This document shows, one piece after another, positions 1 to 14,845 of a stretch of 64,000 bases of DNA. Where the stretch lies: the NCBI GenBank assembly GCA_000231825.2, contig JH720302.1:1015258-1079257 (forward strand), written 5' to 3'. A program made the position numbers and the translations under genes. Position 1 is the first letter of the stretch. Every line of letters starts with the position of its first letter. A model generated the notes under the pieces. That model was given only the letters and a program-made list of their open reading frames with translations, searched no databases and was not told the origin of the DNA. The DNA is from Tetrahymena elliotti 4EA. Its lineage: Eukaryota; Ciliophora; Oligohymenophorea; Hymenostomatida; Tetrahymenidae.

Positions 1-3000
1 ACCATTTAGTCTGATTTAACTAGATTTTCTAAAGTGTTGTTAAAGTTTATTTCGCTTCATCTTAATTGAAATAAATTAACTATTAATTTTTTCTTAGATT
101 ATCCAAAACTTAATAATAATAGAGTCTACATATAAAGAGGGTGAGTAACCTTTCCACTCATAAAGAAGCTCTAATAATATTTAATTTTTCATTTCCAAAA
201 TAAAAAGAATCATAAATAAGAATCATATAAATAGAGTCTAATTCCTTGGTTTTTTATTATAGAAAATAGAATAATTCTAAAAACGACTTTTTTTCAGGTA
301 GAAATTTCATTTAAATAATCAATTTTGATAATCTTTTCATTAATTTTCAAATATAAATACTTTATTTTCTCTAATTCTAAAACAAATTAAATTCTGTAAT
401 TTTCAGTGCTAAAATGAAAATTGTAAGCATTTAGTAATAGACATAAGTCCAGATACATATTTTGTTCACTCCTATTAAAATAACTTTGAGTATTTTCTTC
501 TGAAATTATGTTACTAATATTGCAATTATTTTGAATAAAAAAATTCTTGGATTAGAAATCCATTGCCAAATTATGCATTAAAATTTATAAACAAATAAAT
601 TAAGGCTTCAATGCCTTTTATTTAATACCTACCTACCCCTCCCCTTTATTTAAAAATAATAATTTTTGTTTTGAAAATATTAATTAATTAATTTCAAAAT
701 ATGTAAGAATTTTCTTTATTTAAAAAATGCCAATCAATCCAACTACCAAACAAACAAACAAAATCTGAGTTTTAAATAATTTTGTTTAAAAAAAGTACTA
801 TTTTTTCTAGATTCAAAAACTGAAAAACTACCAATTAATGGAATATCAGCACAGATATTACCAAATAAATTTAATGTAAGTATAAATCACATATCACCTA
901 ATATTTAGATAAATCAATGTAACGGATACCACAATCCTTAAACAGATAAAATTTGTGAAGAATTTCTAATGTAAAAATAAATAAATTAGTTTGTGAAACT
1001 GTTGGAAGAACCTACTTTTTTATTAAAAAAGCTAAAAAAAAGCAGTTTAAGATAGTAAGTATTTTCCAAACATATTTTTTGAGAACAAGAAATGGGTTGC
1101 TTATTAAAATGCATATTAAATTTATTTTGTCAGAGAATTTTTTCTCTATTTAAATTGATGCAGATAATTAATTAATTTTTATTAATAATAATTGTTAATT
1201 TACGCGTTTTATTCTAAATTATATCTAGAAAGATATTTAGATATTTTTTTCTCTCTATGTTTATCTACTAGTATTAGATTATCTATTCTTAATCGCTTTT
1301 TTATAATATAGCACTTGCTCAAACAGTTATTATTCATAAAAATGGACACAATTTTTCTATTTTGACATATATTTTCTTACTAACACAAAAGATGAATGTA
1401 AAATGCATTTTCGACATGAATACCGCCACATGTAATTTTAGTTTGTATTCTTATTTCAAAATAAATTAGAGTCGATTTCTTTTATGTAGAGAGAATAAAA
1501 CAGATTAAGTCTTAGGATAATAAGTGAATTACTCTCTGCTTGTTAAAAAAAAAATAGAACAGAGATAAAATAGTTTTTTTAATCAAAATATAAATTAAGC
1601 AAAAAACTTTTATTTCTTTTTTCTTTAAGACAAGCTTATCAAAATAATTAAGATTTTTTTTTTTAATTACAAGCCTTAATTATTCCAAAATCAACACTTG
1701 AATGATTAAATAAATTTTTGTATCAAGCCTAATTTCAATTAAGACTAATATGCTCTAATTTCACCTAAGCCCATCATACATCTATCAATCAATCAATTAA
1801 TAACTTACTGAATACATAAAATCTGTGATGCATAGCTCTCTTCCATTCATGAATAATTTTAATTTAAAGATTACTCAATAAATTAAGAACTGCTTTAGGG
1901 TAAATACAAATTTTTTAATAGGGGCACAATTTTTTTAATTATGTCAATAAACTAGATTAGATTTTGAAAGAAATTTATGGATTAAGATGTATTTAATAAT
2001 ATTTATTACAAAGGCTGATTTCCTTTTGCTTTATTATAATTAAATTCCCTAAAAACCAATTAAGGTTAAAACAAATGAAATAAATAGGTGAGAGAGTGAA
2101 AAAAAAAATTGCTCACAGATCAAATTAATAATGTTAATTTAGTAGTTAGTACTGTAAAAAAAACCTTTATAAAATTTGGTATTTTTGCATTTCTTAAAGG
2201 GTTTTACAAACAAGTTAAAATTTCAAGAAGTCAATAAATTTAATGAAAAGCTAATTTTCATAATTTTATCAATACATTAATTGCAAAAAATAAATATTCC
2301 AAGCATTCTTTCGACAAAATTTACATACATATTCTTTGATTGAAAAGGTGATTATTAATTTGTTTTTCTTTATAAATTACTTTTTTTTTTTTGAGTTTTT
2401 TTCTCTATAATTTCTATTTGTCACTCTCTATATAAAATATATGTAAAGGCTAGATATAAAATCAGGAATTATATCAGAAAAATTAAATATTATAAAATAG
2501 AAATCAAAACAAACGACTCATATTTTTTAAAAATCTGATGTATTCTATCATGATATCTGCTATGTTCTAGAAGTTATTTTAAATAAATCCTTGTAATTTT
2601 TCAAAATAAATATTTAGTTTCTATATTTAAATTGAAAGTATTCAACTTATTCCCATCCTAACAAAACTTTTATTAGAAAAATAACTAATATATTGTATTT
2701 TCGATGAAAGTGTGATGTGTGGTTTCCCTTGAATTGGTAAAAATCCAACTAAACTGAATCTCTTTTATTTTAACTCAAATCATCTCATAGAAAAGTATCT
2801 GGACGATAGAAATTAGTGAAAAAAGAAAGAATAAAATAATTAACTAAAAATATAATGAGATTTTCTAATATTTTGCCCAAGAAAACACACCTCAATACAA
2901 AATATTTAAATAAAATAGAAAAAATATTATTTTATTGAATTGAAATTTTAATTTTTAGAAATGAGAGGATTTTTAACTGAAAAGAGCGGGATGTAAGAGA

Positions 3001-3930
3001 AGAAATTATTAAAATTTACTTTACATCTTAAAATAAAGTATTAGATCTTAATTTAATATAAGGCGATAAAAAACTTAAGTTACTAATCATATTATCAATA
3101 GTAGATTAGTAACATTTTTAATTATAATGACTCAAATTCCAAAAGAATCTAACTGATTTTCATAATTTTGATGACAATAAATAATCTTTGAAATTACCAA
3201 AAAGCTTAGTGATACAGGTATATAGCTAAATCACTTTTTCAACCTATTTTTTTTATAAATTTTCAATTGGAATTTGAAAGAATAGAATTAATGAATTAAT
3301 CTAATGAAGATATTAATTTCAGCTGTACTCGATTTTTTAAAGGGGTAAAAAACGCTCTCGTTTAAGTCGAGATTAAAAAAAGTGTTTTTGAGTTGGTATG
3401 TATGTATTTATTTGGCTGCATATATCTACATAGATAAGATCTAGTATTTTGAATAAATGCAATCTTAGAATTAAACAGCAAAAAATTAATTAAAATGTAT
3501 AAAACGATAAATACCTAGGGGTTTGAATAGCAATAGGGTAGGATAAAAAAAGCAGTCAGATTTTGTTAAATATTTGTTAATTAATTAATAATTTAATTAA
3601 TTTTGTTAGGATTGATAAATAAAAAGAATTTATTTGCTTATTAGCATTATCTATTTGATTATTATATCAAGTCCGCCTAATATGCTGATAAGGACAATAT
3701 ATTAATTAAAAATTTATTAAATATTTAATAATAATTAAAAATCAAAAAAAAAAATAAAAAACAAAATCAGTAATTAATTTAAAGGAAAGAGATTAAAATA
3801 AATAAATAAAAACATCTCCTCTAAACAAAAATAACTTGAATTCTAAACACTAATCATACATTTACTCACACCTACACACATACACATAAATACATTGAAA
3901 TATAATCGATATATTCATACACTTTAAGAA
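1..3930. other. AT-rich gene-poor stretch
   Basis: I see no gene I can support here. The DNA is a patchwork of A/T runs, TAATTAATT-like tracts and short simple repeats such as (CAAA)n near 752-768. Because only TGA stops translation in this code, frames of 80-140 codons open by chance (for example around 1380-1800, open in two overlapping frames at once), so open length alone was not taken as evidence. Confidence 0.6.
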
Positions 3931-4353
3931 ATGGATCTTGATTACTAAATTGATGAAAATTAAAACATTATCACTCCTGATACTCCAGATCGTTGGGGCT
4001 AACAAATACAAATTAAATTGATTTACAAGAACAGCTAACAGGAGTAAAATGAAGAAAAGAAGACTATGAGAAAAAAAAATATCTTCAAGATTAAGGAATA
4101 ATAAAAAAAGAAGAAAGCTTTTCACACCAAAAAATCTTAGTTCCTTGAGAATCAAGTCAGAGAAGGTGATTCTTTCTTCACTAACTAAAACACTCACATT
4201 ATCGAATTCGAATCAACCACTTTCTCATAATTGTAATTAATTAATTCTTTCATTCATTATTTATATTAAAGAAATATGTTTTTCTTTCTGTTCTTGCACA
4301 ATTTTTCTTGCAAAAGGGCGCGACCCTTTACTATCACAGAAAAAAATTATTGA
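3931..4353 (+). CDS. Small hypothetical protein, Lys/Gln/Glu-rich
   Basis: Read with TAA/TAG as Gln, an ATG at 3931 opens a frame of 140 codons to TGA at 4351-4353. The first 90 residues look genuinely coding: an acidic start (MDLDYQIDENQN), a TPDTPDRWG segment, then a long basic, Gln/Glu-rich helix-prone stretch (about residues 35-70). A GT..AG interval 4231-4269 (39 nt, a multiple of three) could be an intron; the frame is open with or without it. After about residue 100 the frame becomes low-complexity and hydrophobic, so the true 3' end may differ or lie in a further exon. I do not recognise the family. The opposite-strand 111-codon frame at 3862-4197 is its shadow. Confidence 0.5.
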
Positions 4354-7300
4354 AAATCAAGCGCTCAAAATCTTTTCTTTTTAATTAAGAAGATTTGTTG
4401 AAATTTTAGTTAGGTCCAATTTTTATAATACCAACAAAAAGCACCTACTTTCTTGATTTTTCCAAATAATTACTCAATTGGCATTTTGCAATCAATCAAT
4501 CAACCAATACTCCCCTCCCCACCTTAATATTTCTATCAATAAAATAAATAAATATTAATAATTCTTTATTATAAAATAAATAGTGGATCTTTGAATTCTT
4601 TCGACTTTCTATCAAGTAATAATAACTCTGACAATGAAACTGCTTGAGTTTGCGGGGTCAATAAAGGATAATTCTATTGAACTGATATACTTTATGCTAT
4701 CTGAAATTATATAGTCAACAACACATGTATCTAAATTATTTATAAAAACTCTTAAATAAGAGTTCTCTAGCCTTTTCACTCACTTACTCACCTCATTTGC
4801 TCACTGAAGCATCCACTGAAAAGCAAAAAAAAAATGCGCTTTTTCTACCTCAAAACCTTTCAATCAAAGAGAGAGTGTTTGCTTACGGCTTTTTTCCCTA
4901 TTTCTAATAATAAATTGGTACAAAAAAACCCCTTTTTTCTATGAATCAAATATTAATAACTCACACACAATAAACACTAATACTTTGCGAGATACAAAAA
5001 TCTTTGAAAATCAAAGCTTAATCTTTCTCCGCAAAATGAATTTTCCTAACTTAATTCCCTAACTAATCCATTTTCCCATATTCCTCTAATAAAATAACTT
5101 TATATAAATAACCTAAACATACAATTTTCAACCACCATTCCTTTTTCTCTCTCCATGAATTTATATTTAATTAAAGTCATATTTATTTCTTTTATATATT
5201 CATTTATTAAAGTATTTCTTTATCTTCTTCTGAATCCTTTTCTCAATGATTTTCAACCTATTAATTTGTTTTTCATATTTTTAGTATTTCATTTATATTT
5301 TTACATGCTTTTTCTTTCTAATAAACTTTAGTCCTCAACCAATATTTGATACTTTATGCTCTCTCTAAATCAAATAATAAAGACATTTATTTGTTCTATT
5401 TGAGCGAATACACAATTTTACTACATGCATCTATTAATTTTAATAATCCACCCTTCATTTTTTAGCTTAGTCAAAATAATTCCAGAGTATTTTCTATTTT
5501 AATCACATATTATAATTTTACCACAATTAAATCTAATAATTAATGGTAACCCATTTTTTGACAAGTAAAAATTTCAGTCCATTTAAATGCATTCTTTATT
5601 TGAGTAGTACGATAGATTTTCTTATTTTTAAGTTACTTTTTTTAGGTGAGAATACTCTCAAAAAGAATGAAATTATTAACTACTTTCAAAATAATCTAAT
5701 TTAACCTTAAATTTAGCTCTATCAAATCTCATAACTACCAACCAATTATTATTTATCTAGAAACGACTAACTGACTAACTGACTGAGTGACTGTATGACT
5801 AAATTAGACTAAATGAAATAAGTTAATAGATACTAAATTTCCTTCATATTTTTTAATTATCATTTGATTTCAAGACTTAATTTTCAATTAAATTTTGTAA
5901 ATATTAACCATATATTAACATATTAACATATTGATTGTTTAAAAAGCATCTTTTGATGTTTCTTTACATAAATTAAATTTAATTTAAAATCTTAACAAAA
6001 TATTTTCCTATTTTTTATAAATATTATGTTCAATATAATATAGAGATATAATTTTAATAAATGAACACTATCTGATATTTCTAATGAAATTTGATTTATA
6101 AAAACTCTTTATTTTAGATGTAATAATTGTGAGTACTTTATCTCAAAGAAAGCAAATTTCTAGAATAAATATAATTACTAAATTTTCTTCTACTTCATTT
6201 GAGAAATTACATACATACATTAGAATTGACATTCTTTCCCACCAATTTGACTTTAAAATATTTATTGATGGAGAGAGCTCATCCAACATAATTTGATAAG
6301 TTTTCCAAGTAAAATAAATGAAAATAAGGATCACAACTTCACAATTATTGCATCTATTTATGTTAGACGTCACTATTCGAAAAAACTTTCAACTGCATTC
6401 AGTGTATCTTTAAAAAGATAGAATAAGCAAATAAAAGAACAATAAAATGCTAATTAGTTATATGTTTTCAATATTATAAAGATACTTTTGTGCTTAGAAC
6501 ATAGTAACTTCCAATAAGAAAAAAGAAAACTCTATAAAATAATAATAGAAATCAATTAATCAATCTATTCCTCACATTAAATTTTAAATAACAATTCCCC
6601 AAAAACTTATTCATTCTTATAACTAATAAAATTGTAAATAAATTAATAGAACACATTGATTTTGGAGTATTTCCGCCTTCTAAATTAATAAAAAATTCAA
6701 AAGGTAATGTTTAGCGCTTAATTTGGTTGTTAAATTTATGATATTAAAAAAAGTAATATTCCTAGGTAGGTGGCATTCCTTAATTTATGCCAAATTAATT
6801 AATTAAATGACTAGCTAGACTACTGCATATTTCAATTAATTAATTAAATTGATATAGATACACACACAGCAGATTAATAATCTGCTCTTAAAATAAATAG
6901 AATGAAGCAAGCAAACAAACAAACAATAAGTAAAGAAATAATTAAAATAATTGAAAATGATAAATTAAAATAGACTCTGTATTTTATTGAATTTATAATT
7001 TGTAATTACATGCATTTGATCATTTAATTTACATAATGTAAACAGAGATAGATTTTGTAGTGTTTTCTGTAACAAAAGGCAGTTTACATAATTTCTACAT
7101 TAATATAAAGAGAAACAATAATTTTAAAACAAAAAAAATGTCTCAAACAATTTAGTTTTACACAAATGTCTTCTGCAAATTAAAACTCGCAAATAAAAAA
7201 ACGAAATTCAAATGATAGTAATATTTTGGATTTATTAATATTTTTAATTATGAATAATTAAAAAAGGTCTTTTCCCAAAAATTTAATTATTATAAATATT

Positions 7301-10300
7301 GGATTTTTTTCTATTAGAAAGATTTTCTAATGATACTTTCTATGTTGTAATAATAATATTTTTCTAAAGATTAAGCTGTCTCATTTTCTTAACCTCTTCG
7401 GCAAAACACTTTGAATTGGTAAACTTTTATAGCCTAATTAAAGTTTTTAGATGCATAGAACTAAAATAGTTCAGCCATTTTTTGAAATTAGTTTGCTGGA
7501 TTGAGTAACATTTGAAATTACTCATAAATGTAAAAGCAACCAATAAAAGAGTGTTTTAAACGATCTAATTTTATAAGGGTTGGGTAGTTTATTTTTATGT
7601 TGTGACAGAATTAATAGAATTAGTAAAGATTTGTGTGTGCTTTTAAGTAATATAGCTAATATTTAGCAGATTTAATATCCTCATAAAAAGCTGGTTCCAG
7701 GCCGCCCTGTTCCATATTGAAAAAATATAGATTAATATCATGATCAGCTCACAAAAATCCTATCAAATTTTATAGTATTATTATAAAAAATTTATCCCAA
7801 AAGCCAGTAAAAACTTATTGTTACTAAAATTTGAATTTATTAAGATAAAGAGAATCTAAATCAAATTAGATTCGAGCCTTTTTCTTTTCAAAAAAAAAAA
7901 TTCAAATTTAAAAAATAAATCACAAAAGCGATTTAATGTTAAATTAAAATTTCAAGGCTATGCAGATATTCATGAGAGTTCTTTTTTAACAGTTTTCCTT
8001 TCTTTCATCTGTAAGCTATTACGAAAACATCCATTTTTTCATCTCAACATTATTAATCCACAAATTTTAGCTTAGATACATCTTAAATCTTTCTCTATGT
8101 CATTCTCCACTTACACGTTTGTGTTGTAGTAAAATTGCTTTTGCTTTTTGGATTGCACTTTGGTTATGGCCTACCGCATAGAAGATCTCTTAAACAAAAA
8201 ATACAGATGTTGAACACACTCGAATACTTTAATAAATTTTACTCTGCTATAGACACAGTAAATGAATTTTGGTAAATTCTTGATTGAGAGAAAAACACTC
8301 TCTTTTCCGTTTATAAATTAAATATTTACAAAAAAAAATAGAAGAATTTTACTTGAAGATATTACAACTTCTAAGTATTCTAATCCTACCCCAAAAAAGA
8401 GCTTAGTCTCAATAAATATTGAGTTAGATAGTGAGATATTTTTAAATTAAATTTAAAAGTATTGAGTTGTAACTAGTATTTAAATAAGACCAAATTTGAA
8501 TTTGTGGTGTATTTTATGACGAATCTTTTTCTATGACATCAATAAGTTATTTAGAGCTATAATTTCTATTTTGAAGATTATCCTAATATATTTGAATAAA
8601 TGATATTTTCTGCTTGAATCTTCTTTAGAGGAAAAAAAATCTTCCTTTTTTGTATTTTGTAAAAAGGAGTTCAACAATTTAATTAAATTTCAAAAAATAT
8701 CCAAATTAAAGGACATTAATATCCATCCTCTTTAAGACGGAAATTTGAATTAATTCTAAAATTTCCTTCAAACCAATCAAAATCTACACATAAACATTAT
8801 GAAAAATCGAAATTAAACGATTAATGTTCTAGTTTACACCAAAATAAATGTTATAAAAGTATTTTAATTTTGTATTGCTCAAATTAAGTAAGCATCAAGT
8901 ATTTTTACTCAAATAATCACAAACGCATATAATGTTTTTTAAATCTTTTACTTAATTCCAAATATTTTGAGAGCCAAATATTTTTTCAAATTTGCTGAAT
9001 TTCCCCTTCTAATAAAAATCAAGTGTTTTTAAATACAAGAGTCGTTTATTTATAAAATAGATAGAGCAATCTAATTGAAAGGAAATAGAAAATTACATTT
9101 CCTTTTTTGATCTAGATTTGAAAGTTCCCTATGGAGAGAATCCAAAAATATATTTAATAGAGAGAGAAAGAATTAGTTGATTTAGTGGTTTTATCAAAGA
9201 AGGGATTTACCATTTTATTGATCTACCCTCCTTCAATACTTTAGACACACTTTTTAAGGAGTAAAAATTTGGGTTTGAAAATTGGCTTATGTAAAAAATA
9301 TCTTATTTAGGAAATAATAAGATTTGAGAAAAAAAAGCCAACGAAAATCATTGGTTGTTTAATTCAATTTGCCATTGATTGGCTAATTAATTTAATATGC
9401 TTTTAAAAACAATTGAAATAGATTTTACTTGCAGAATTATTAAAGTAATTTTATTAGAATTAAAGATAAAAATTGTATCATTGTTAATTTGATCTTAAAA
9501 AAACAAACAAAATATATTATTTGGTCACCAAAATTTTAGTTTTAGGTTTTAGTAGTATTTCAATTACTAGTGATGTTTGTAACAAGATTTTATTATTTCT
9601 TTACAATTATTACTTTTTTAATTTGCTTTTTCCCTAAAAAAGTTAAGCACTGTTGACGATATAACTATCATTACCAATTATTTAGTTTTTCAAATTTTAG
9701 CTTTTATTTCAACTTACTTTTGTCATATCTTTGCTTTGTATCACTCTTTCATTCATTCATATAAAATCAAATCTAATTAAATTTCACTAAAAGTGGCTAC
9801 TTTTGTTTTCAAATCATCAGATGCCAATACAACCCAAACAAATAAATTGGTTGGTAAATGTAATTTTATTTTTAAAAATATTTTTATAGCAATCAAAATT
9901 TTTTTTAGCCAGAGTTTTTGGTGTAATTGTAATCCAAGATATTAAAGAATTATATATATTTGAGAAAAATAAAATAAAATTTAGTTTGATTATTCTAAAA
10001 AGATTATTAATTTATTTATCTTTCATATATTAGTAGAGTAAGTAATCACTGTTCTTTAATTCAAATTTCTTGCAAAAATTGAAAAGATTTCTTTTGAAAA
10101 GGTTTTGGAATTTGATTGGATGACTATAAAATAATATGGAAATGTAATTCAAATAAACAATCAAAGATAGTATTAAATACTATTTAATAAGAAAGACTTT
10201 AAAAAGAGTAGTCATTAATATTAAAGTATTATAATGAAATATTGTTAAGTGTAAAATCAATCTATAAAGCTAAGCTGGGAGGTATTTGATATTCTAATGA

Positions 10301-11681
10301 AGGAATGTTATATCTATCACCAAATAAATGAAATAAAGAAAGAATATTACGTATCTTTTACACTCTTTCTTTCAAATCTTACAAGAATTAAATTTAGCTC
10401 AAATTCAAAAAAATCTAATTTAAAACTCACCCACATAATTTTATCCCTTAAAATTTTCTATTTCTTAAAAAATTGCAAATATTACCATCAAAAATTAAAG
10501 CGCGTACTAAGGTACTTACTTTAATTTTTATCGATTTTGTTTGAATTTTTCTTAACTGATCTCCAAGTTGAAATTATTTCATATTGAAAATAAATCAACT
10601 CTTTTTTCTATGAATTAGAATTCAGAATATTAACCTTAATTTATTTCATTAAAAAAAACTTATTTTGCAATTTGAAGTACAAAAATAAAACAAAATTATC
10701 TAATTAAAATTTTAACAAAAGTGATTACTGTTAAAGGTTTGAAGAAATACTGTGAATATAAATTTCTAAAAGATAAACAATCAATCAATATTATTTCTTT
10801 TCTTAATTTAGTAATGTTAATAGAAAGATGGATATTTAGATGTAAGTAGCATATAAAAGAATTATATCTACAATAGCTTCAATTATTTAATAATTTTTAT
10901 TTATTGACTTGTTTTTACTTTTTACTTTTCTCTTTTAAAGCTATCAATTGAATACATCTATTTCCTTAATTAAATCTTAATTTACTTGCTAAAAATCAAC
11001 AGTCATATGCTTTTATATAAATATTTGATAAAAACTTCTTCAAATTTTTATCATTAACATTTCAACATAAACAATGACAACAAATTACAAAAATAACACA
11101 GAACTTACAATTAAAAAGCTTCTTATGTTATAAAATAATTGTTTCTCCAAAACTAAAAAATATTCAATTATCTTCTGAAATCATTAATTGAATTGTATAC
11201 TCTTACACTTTACAAATAGAAAATCTTAAAGAAATTCATTCAAGCTTTAAGAAATTTCCTACTGTTTAGAATAAATTGAAAGAAGATTTGCTTTATTTAT
11301 ATATATTACAGTCTAAATTAGACTACATTTTTCATATAAAAACTATCAAAAAATTCTCCACAAATTATCTTATTTTAATTAACAGTAAACTAAATTCTGA
11401 AAGTAAACTAAAAACTCAAAAAATATTTATGAACTGCGTTTCTTAAAGTTAATTACTAATTATAAAATTTAATACTCGTACTTAATTTGATAATATTGTT
11501 AAGCTTTATTATTACTTAATAAAATATATTGATTTTTTATCAAAATTTCGATAATAAACATCAAAATACTTGCAAAGAACCCCTTAAGTTGTTATTTTCT
11601 AATTTCGCGCTTCTTAATTTAATTTTTTTCATTTTGCAACAAATTTTGAGTTTTTAGCGGTAAAGCTTATTCTATTTAATT
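4354..11681. other. AT-rich gene-poor stretch
   Basis: Over 7 kb without a gene I can defend. It contains simple repeats, notably imperfect (GACTAACT)n at about 5762-5805 and (AAAC)n at about 6905-6925. There are three weak islands: 6143-6373 (minus frame of 76 codons ending in TGA, coding-like composition but no family and no ATG at its start), 8090-8215 (GC-richer, listed separately) and 10297-10587 (plus frame from an ATG, no recognisable features). Any of these could be an exon of an unrecognised gene. Confidence 0.5.
8090..8215. other. GC-richer island, possible exon or small RNA
   Basis: About 125 bases that are clearly less A+T rich than the surrounding kilobases. All three minus-strand frames and more than one plus-strand frame are readable in the ciliate code, so reading frames do not decide. 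A TATG/CATA hairpin (8165-8168 with 8177-8180) and an ACAC/GTGT hairpin near 8112-8126 are present. A minus-strand exon starting after a TTTAAG acceptor, or a small structured RNA, are the two readings I consider. Confidence 0.25.
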
Positions 11682-11954
11682 ATGAATAAACTTATAATTA
11701 AAGATGAATATTGGTCGATTTATCTACTCAAGATAAATGAGAATAAGGAAAAAATATACCCAATAATCTCAAAATGCGGACTGAATAATATAAAAATTAA
11801 TCTATTCTTTGACGAAAATCTTGTGTAATATAAAATATAAATTTATTATTGTGGTATTTTAGAAAATGAAAAAATAAATAAGATCTACCCCTTCGAATTT
11901 ATTGAAGATTTTTATTCTTCAACAATAAAAAATTAATTATAATATTTGTTATGA
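11682..11954 (+). CDS. Small hypothetical protein, 90 aa
   Basis: ATG at 11682 to TGA at 11952-11954, 91 codons with three TAA Gln codons. The sequence reads as a compact globular protein (it begins MNKLIIKDEYWSIYLL and contains a KIYPFEFIEDFYSS segment) with alternating hydrophobic and charged residues and an AT-rich but codon-like composition unlike the flanking DNA. No signal peptide, membrane segment or known motif is visible. There is no neighbour within 2 kb to suggest a role. It may be a complete single-exon gene or the first exon of a larger one. I do not recognise the family. Confidence 0.5.
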
Positions 11955-14845
11955 TGTCTTGTGGTCAAGATTAAAGATTCCCACAAGAAAAATAAATAAA
12001 ACCAATAAAAATCTAAAAACAAAATTTCAACTTCAACAACATTTCCCCATCAACTTCTATTTAATAGCCATATTTACTTGAGGAAAACAATCAATATTCT
12101 GGCTTTAATTAAAAATATGGAGATTTTATATGATTTAATTACAAATATTGTCATCAAAAAATTCAACCAGAAACGAATAAAACAAATAAATAATTGATTT
12201 GACGAATAATGAATACAAGATATGGAGGGAGTGGGTGAAATTGGTTCAATTTAACTGTAATGAAATGAAATGATACCAATAGGAAATGTGTTTATTATTT
12301 TGTGCGACAATTATATTATTAAAAAGTATATATGGGTAAGTTTTGGAAAATAAAATAGAAGTATTCTCAAATAACAAAAGAAATTATTATTTACTGCATA
12401 CTCTAAAATCTTCAAAATTAATTTTTGAAGTGTTTTATCTGAGTAGATCCGTATTTTATATCCACAAACACCATTATATGTGAGTATTAAAACAAATCAT
12501 GCAAAATGTCATATTAAATAATAAGAATAAAATAGTGGTTGCTTGTTATTGATTATTTTTAATCAATTTAATTTACTCAATTAAATTTTATTTTTCGTTA
12601 AAAACAAGAATAATTTAAGAATAAATCCATAAAATCTGTTAAATACATGTCTAAACTTTATATAATATGTCTCAAATTCCAACAATACATATATCTTACC
12701 ATTTCAACAAAACAAAAAATCATATATTTATCCAAAAACCAAGTTCTTCTGCTTCTTAATAAATCATAATATTAAATATTGATTAATTAATTATATAGAA
12801 TAGATATTTAGAATGATGGACTAAATGATAATAACCACAAAAGCACTATTATTATGAACTAATCAAATTCTCTTTGAGAAAACTAAATGAATTGAATAAT
12901 ACTGTATGAAAATAATGTGGAATGAAATTAATAAATATGAAATAAGCATACTCAGATTATTTACCATAATTTTGTTTTTTTTGGTGTCTATTATTTACTT
13001 GTCTGATAAACCAAATGAACCAATGAATGAATGAATACTCTCGCTTAAAAGCTATATTTATTAAATATACTTATTTTTGGATACAATTAATACATTTTTT
13101 TTACATAGATGCATTATGTATTCTGTCACTTTTAACATGTTATTTACTAATCTAACTTGAATTCTTCTATGTTCTAACTTCTATTTTAAAAATTTTACGA
13201 ATAGCCAATCTAATTGTAACATAAATAATATCTTATACTAAAATAACAAGAATTACTCAAAGAAACTAATTAGATGTTTATTAATTTACTTTTACTCTTA
13301 AAAATCCTCTAGACTATCTATCTGTCTAGCTATTTGTGAGAGCAACAAATAAATGTTTGTAAGTAACAAAATAGAATTTGATTAAAGTAATAAGTATGAG
13401 AGTATAATCTATTCAGCAAATCTATCTCTTTTTTTCTAAAATCAAGAGAAAAGGCAGATTTTTTCAGTTATAAAACAGATAATTTTAATGTTTTGTCTCA
13501 ATTGTAACTTTTTCGGCTAAGCAAATCAAAATTGTAACATTTAATTTAATTTTGAGAATATTGTTTCTATATTGAAAATATTATTCTAATGAAGAAAATT
13601 ATAATCCAAATTAACCAACCCTACCCCACCTAATCAAAAATTAATATTTATAAAATCAATAAATAAATTTGATTGTAAATGAAATATTGAAATAGCATTC
13701 AAAATACAAAATATATATTATTTGCTTTTTTTTCTATTAACAGATAACATTACTCTCCAAATCTTTTTTTATTTTGTTCACTTAATCAAACTCTTTTTCC
13801 ATTAATCTCCCTCTATTATCAAATGAATCTATTTGTATAGTATTTATTGTTTTCTCTTTAATAATCTAATCACAAATAAACTTTCAGTACACTCAGTGAG
13901 CATCTAATGAATAAATTAGTATTCTCAAAATTGACCACAAGGTTTGAAAAATAACTGTAGGTCTGTTTAGATAAGAATTTATCATTTATTAAATATCAAC
14001 CAGCAATAAAATAGTAAGTAAGTGGTTAGATAATTATTATTGTTAAAAAAAATACTCAATTAATAAATATTTGGTTTGTTAAGTTTATTTAACGATTAGG
14101 TTCCCCCCTAAATAATATTAACTAGCTAACCTATCTTTAAATATCTTTACCAAATAGTAAGAAACAAGTTTTTTGATTTTGCTTAGAAATTTTCTTACAG
14201 ATTATTCCAAGCAAAAATTTTGTTATGATTTTGATATTTTATTAGCCTTTTTTCTTTTAATTTATTTATTTTTTGCCTGTAACCTCATAAAAAAATTGTA
14301 GACTTATGAGAAGAATTACAAGTGAATAATTATTTTATAATTTTATTGATTGAAGATTAATGATTTAGCTATTTAAGAAAAGGATTAGCAATATTACCCT
14401 TCAATTTCAAAAACCAAATACACTCAATGTAAACCAATTAATACTTGAGATTAATATTTTTTGTAAAGGCGTTGTGTATTTTGCAGTGCATGAATTGATA
14501 AAATATCACTAACTCTGATAAATCTGTGATTAATTCAAAACGCATTCTAAAACACAAAAAAACAAATAAAATAGCTTCTTTATTTGATATGGAAATATAG
14601 ATGGAATGAGAAACTTTTAATTTGCTTACTTACTTTGAAAGAATATTATCATAGACAAAAAAAATCTTTTAATTTGGAATACTTTTATTATTTATTTAAT
14701 ATTAAAAAGTGATGTAAATTGTGCCAAAAAACATAAATTAGATTTTGTTACTTTTTATAAGTATTTTATCTATAAATTTCACATATATTTCTCTTTTCTT
14801 AAATTTTCTTTCATTCATTCATACATTTATTAATTTACAAATATT
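11955..14845. other. Intergenic, nothing recognised
   Basis: AT-rich with tetranucleotide-like runs (GAATGAATGAAT near 13023-13036, CTATCTATCTGTCTAG near 13314-13329). A TTAACCAACCCTACC string near 13609 only superficially resembles a Tetrahymena chromosome breakage sequence (see rejected items). I see no gene. Confidence 0.5.

Noticed and set aside
1380..1800. Long open plus-strand frames of more than 100 codons
   Set aside because: Two overlapping frames are open at the same time and both are low-complexity; this is expected when TGA is the only stop in AT-rich DNA.
4630..4810. Plus frame from an ATG near 4634 of about 55 codons
   Set aside because: Short, unsupported and preceded by a TGA; could be an exon but nothing confirms it.
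13605..13625. Resemblance to the Tetrahymena chromosome breakage sequence
   Set aside because: Only the ACCAACC core agrees; the conserved flanks of the 15-base element are different, and no telomere repeats are nearby.
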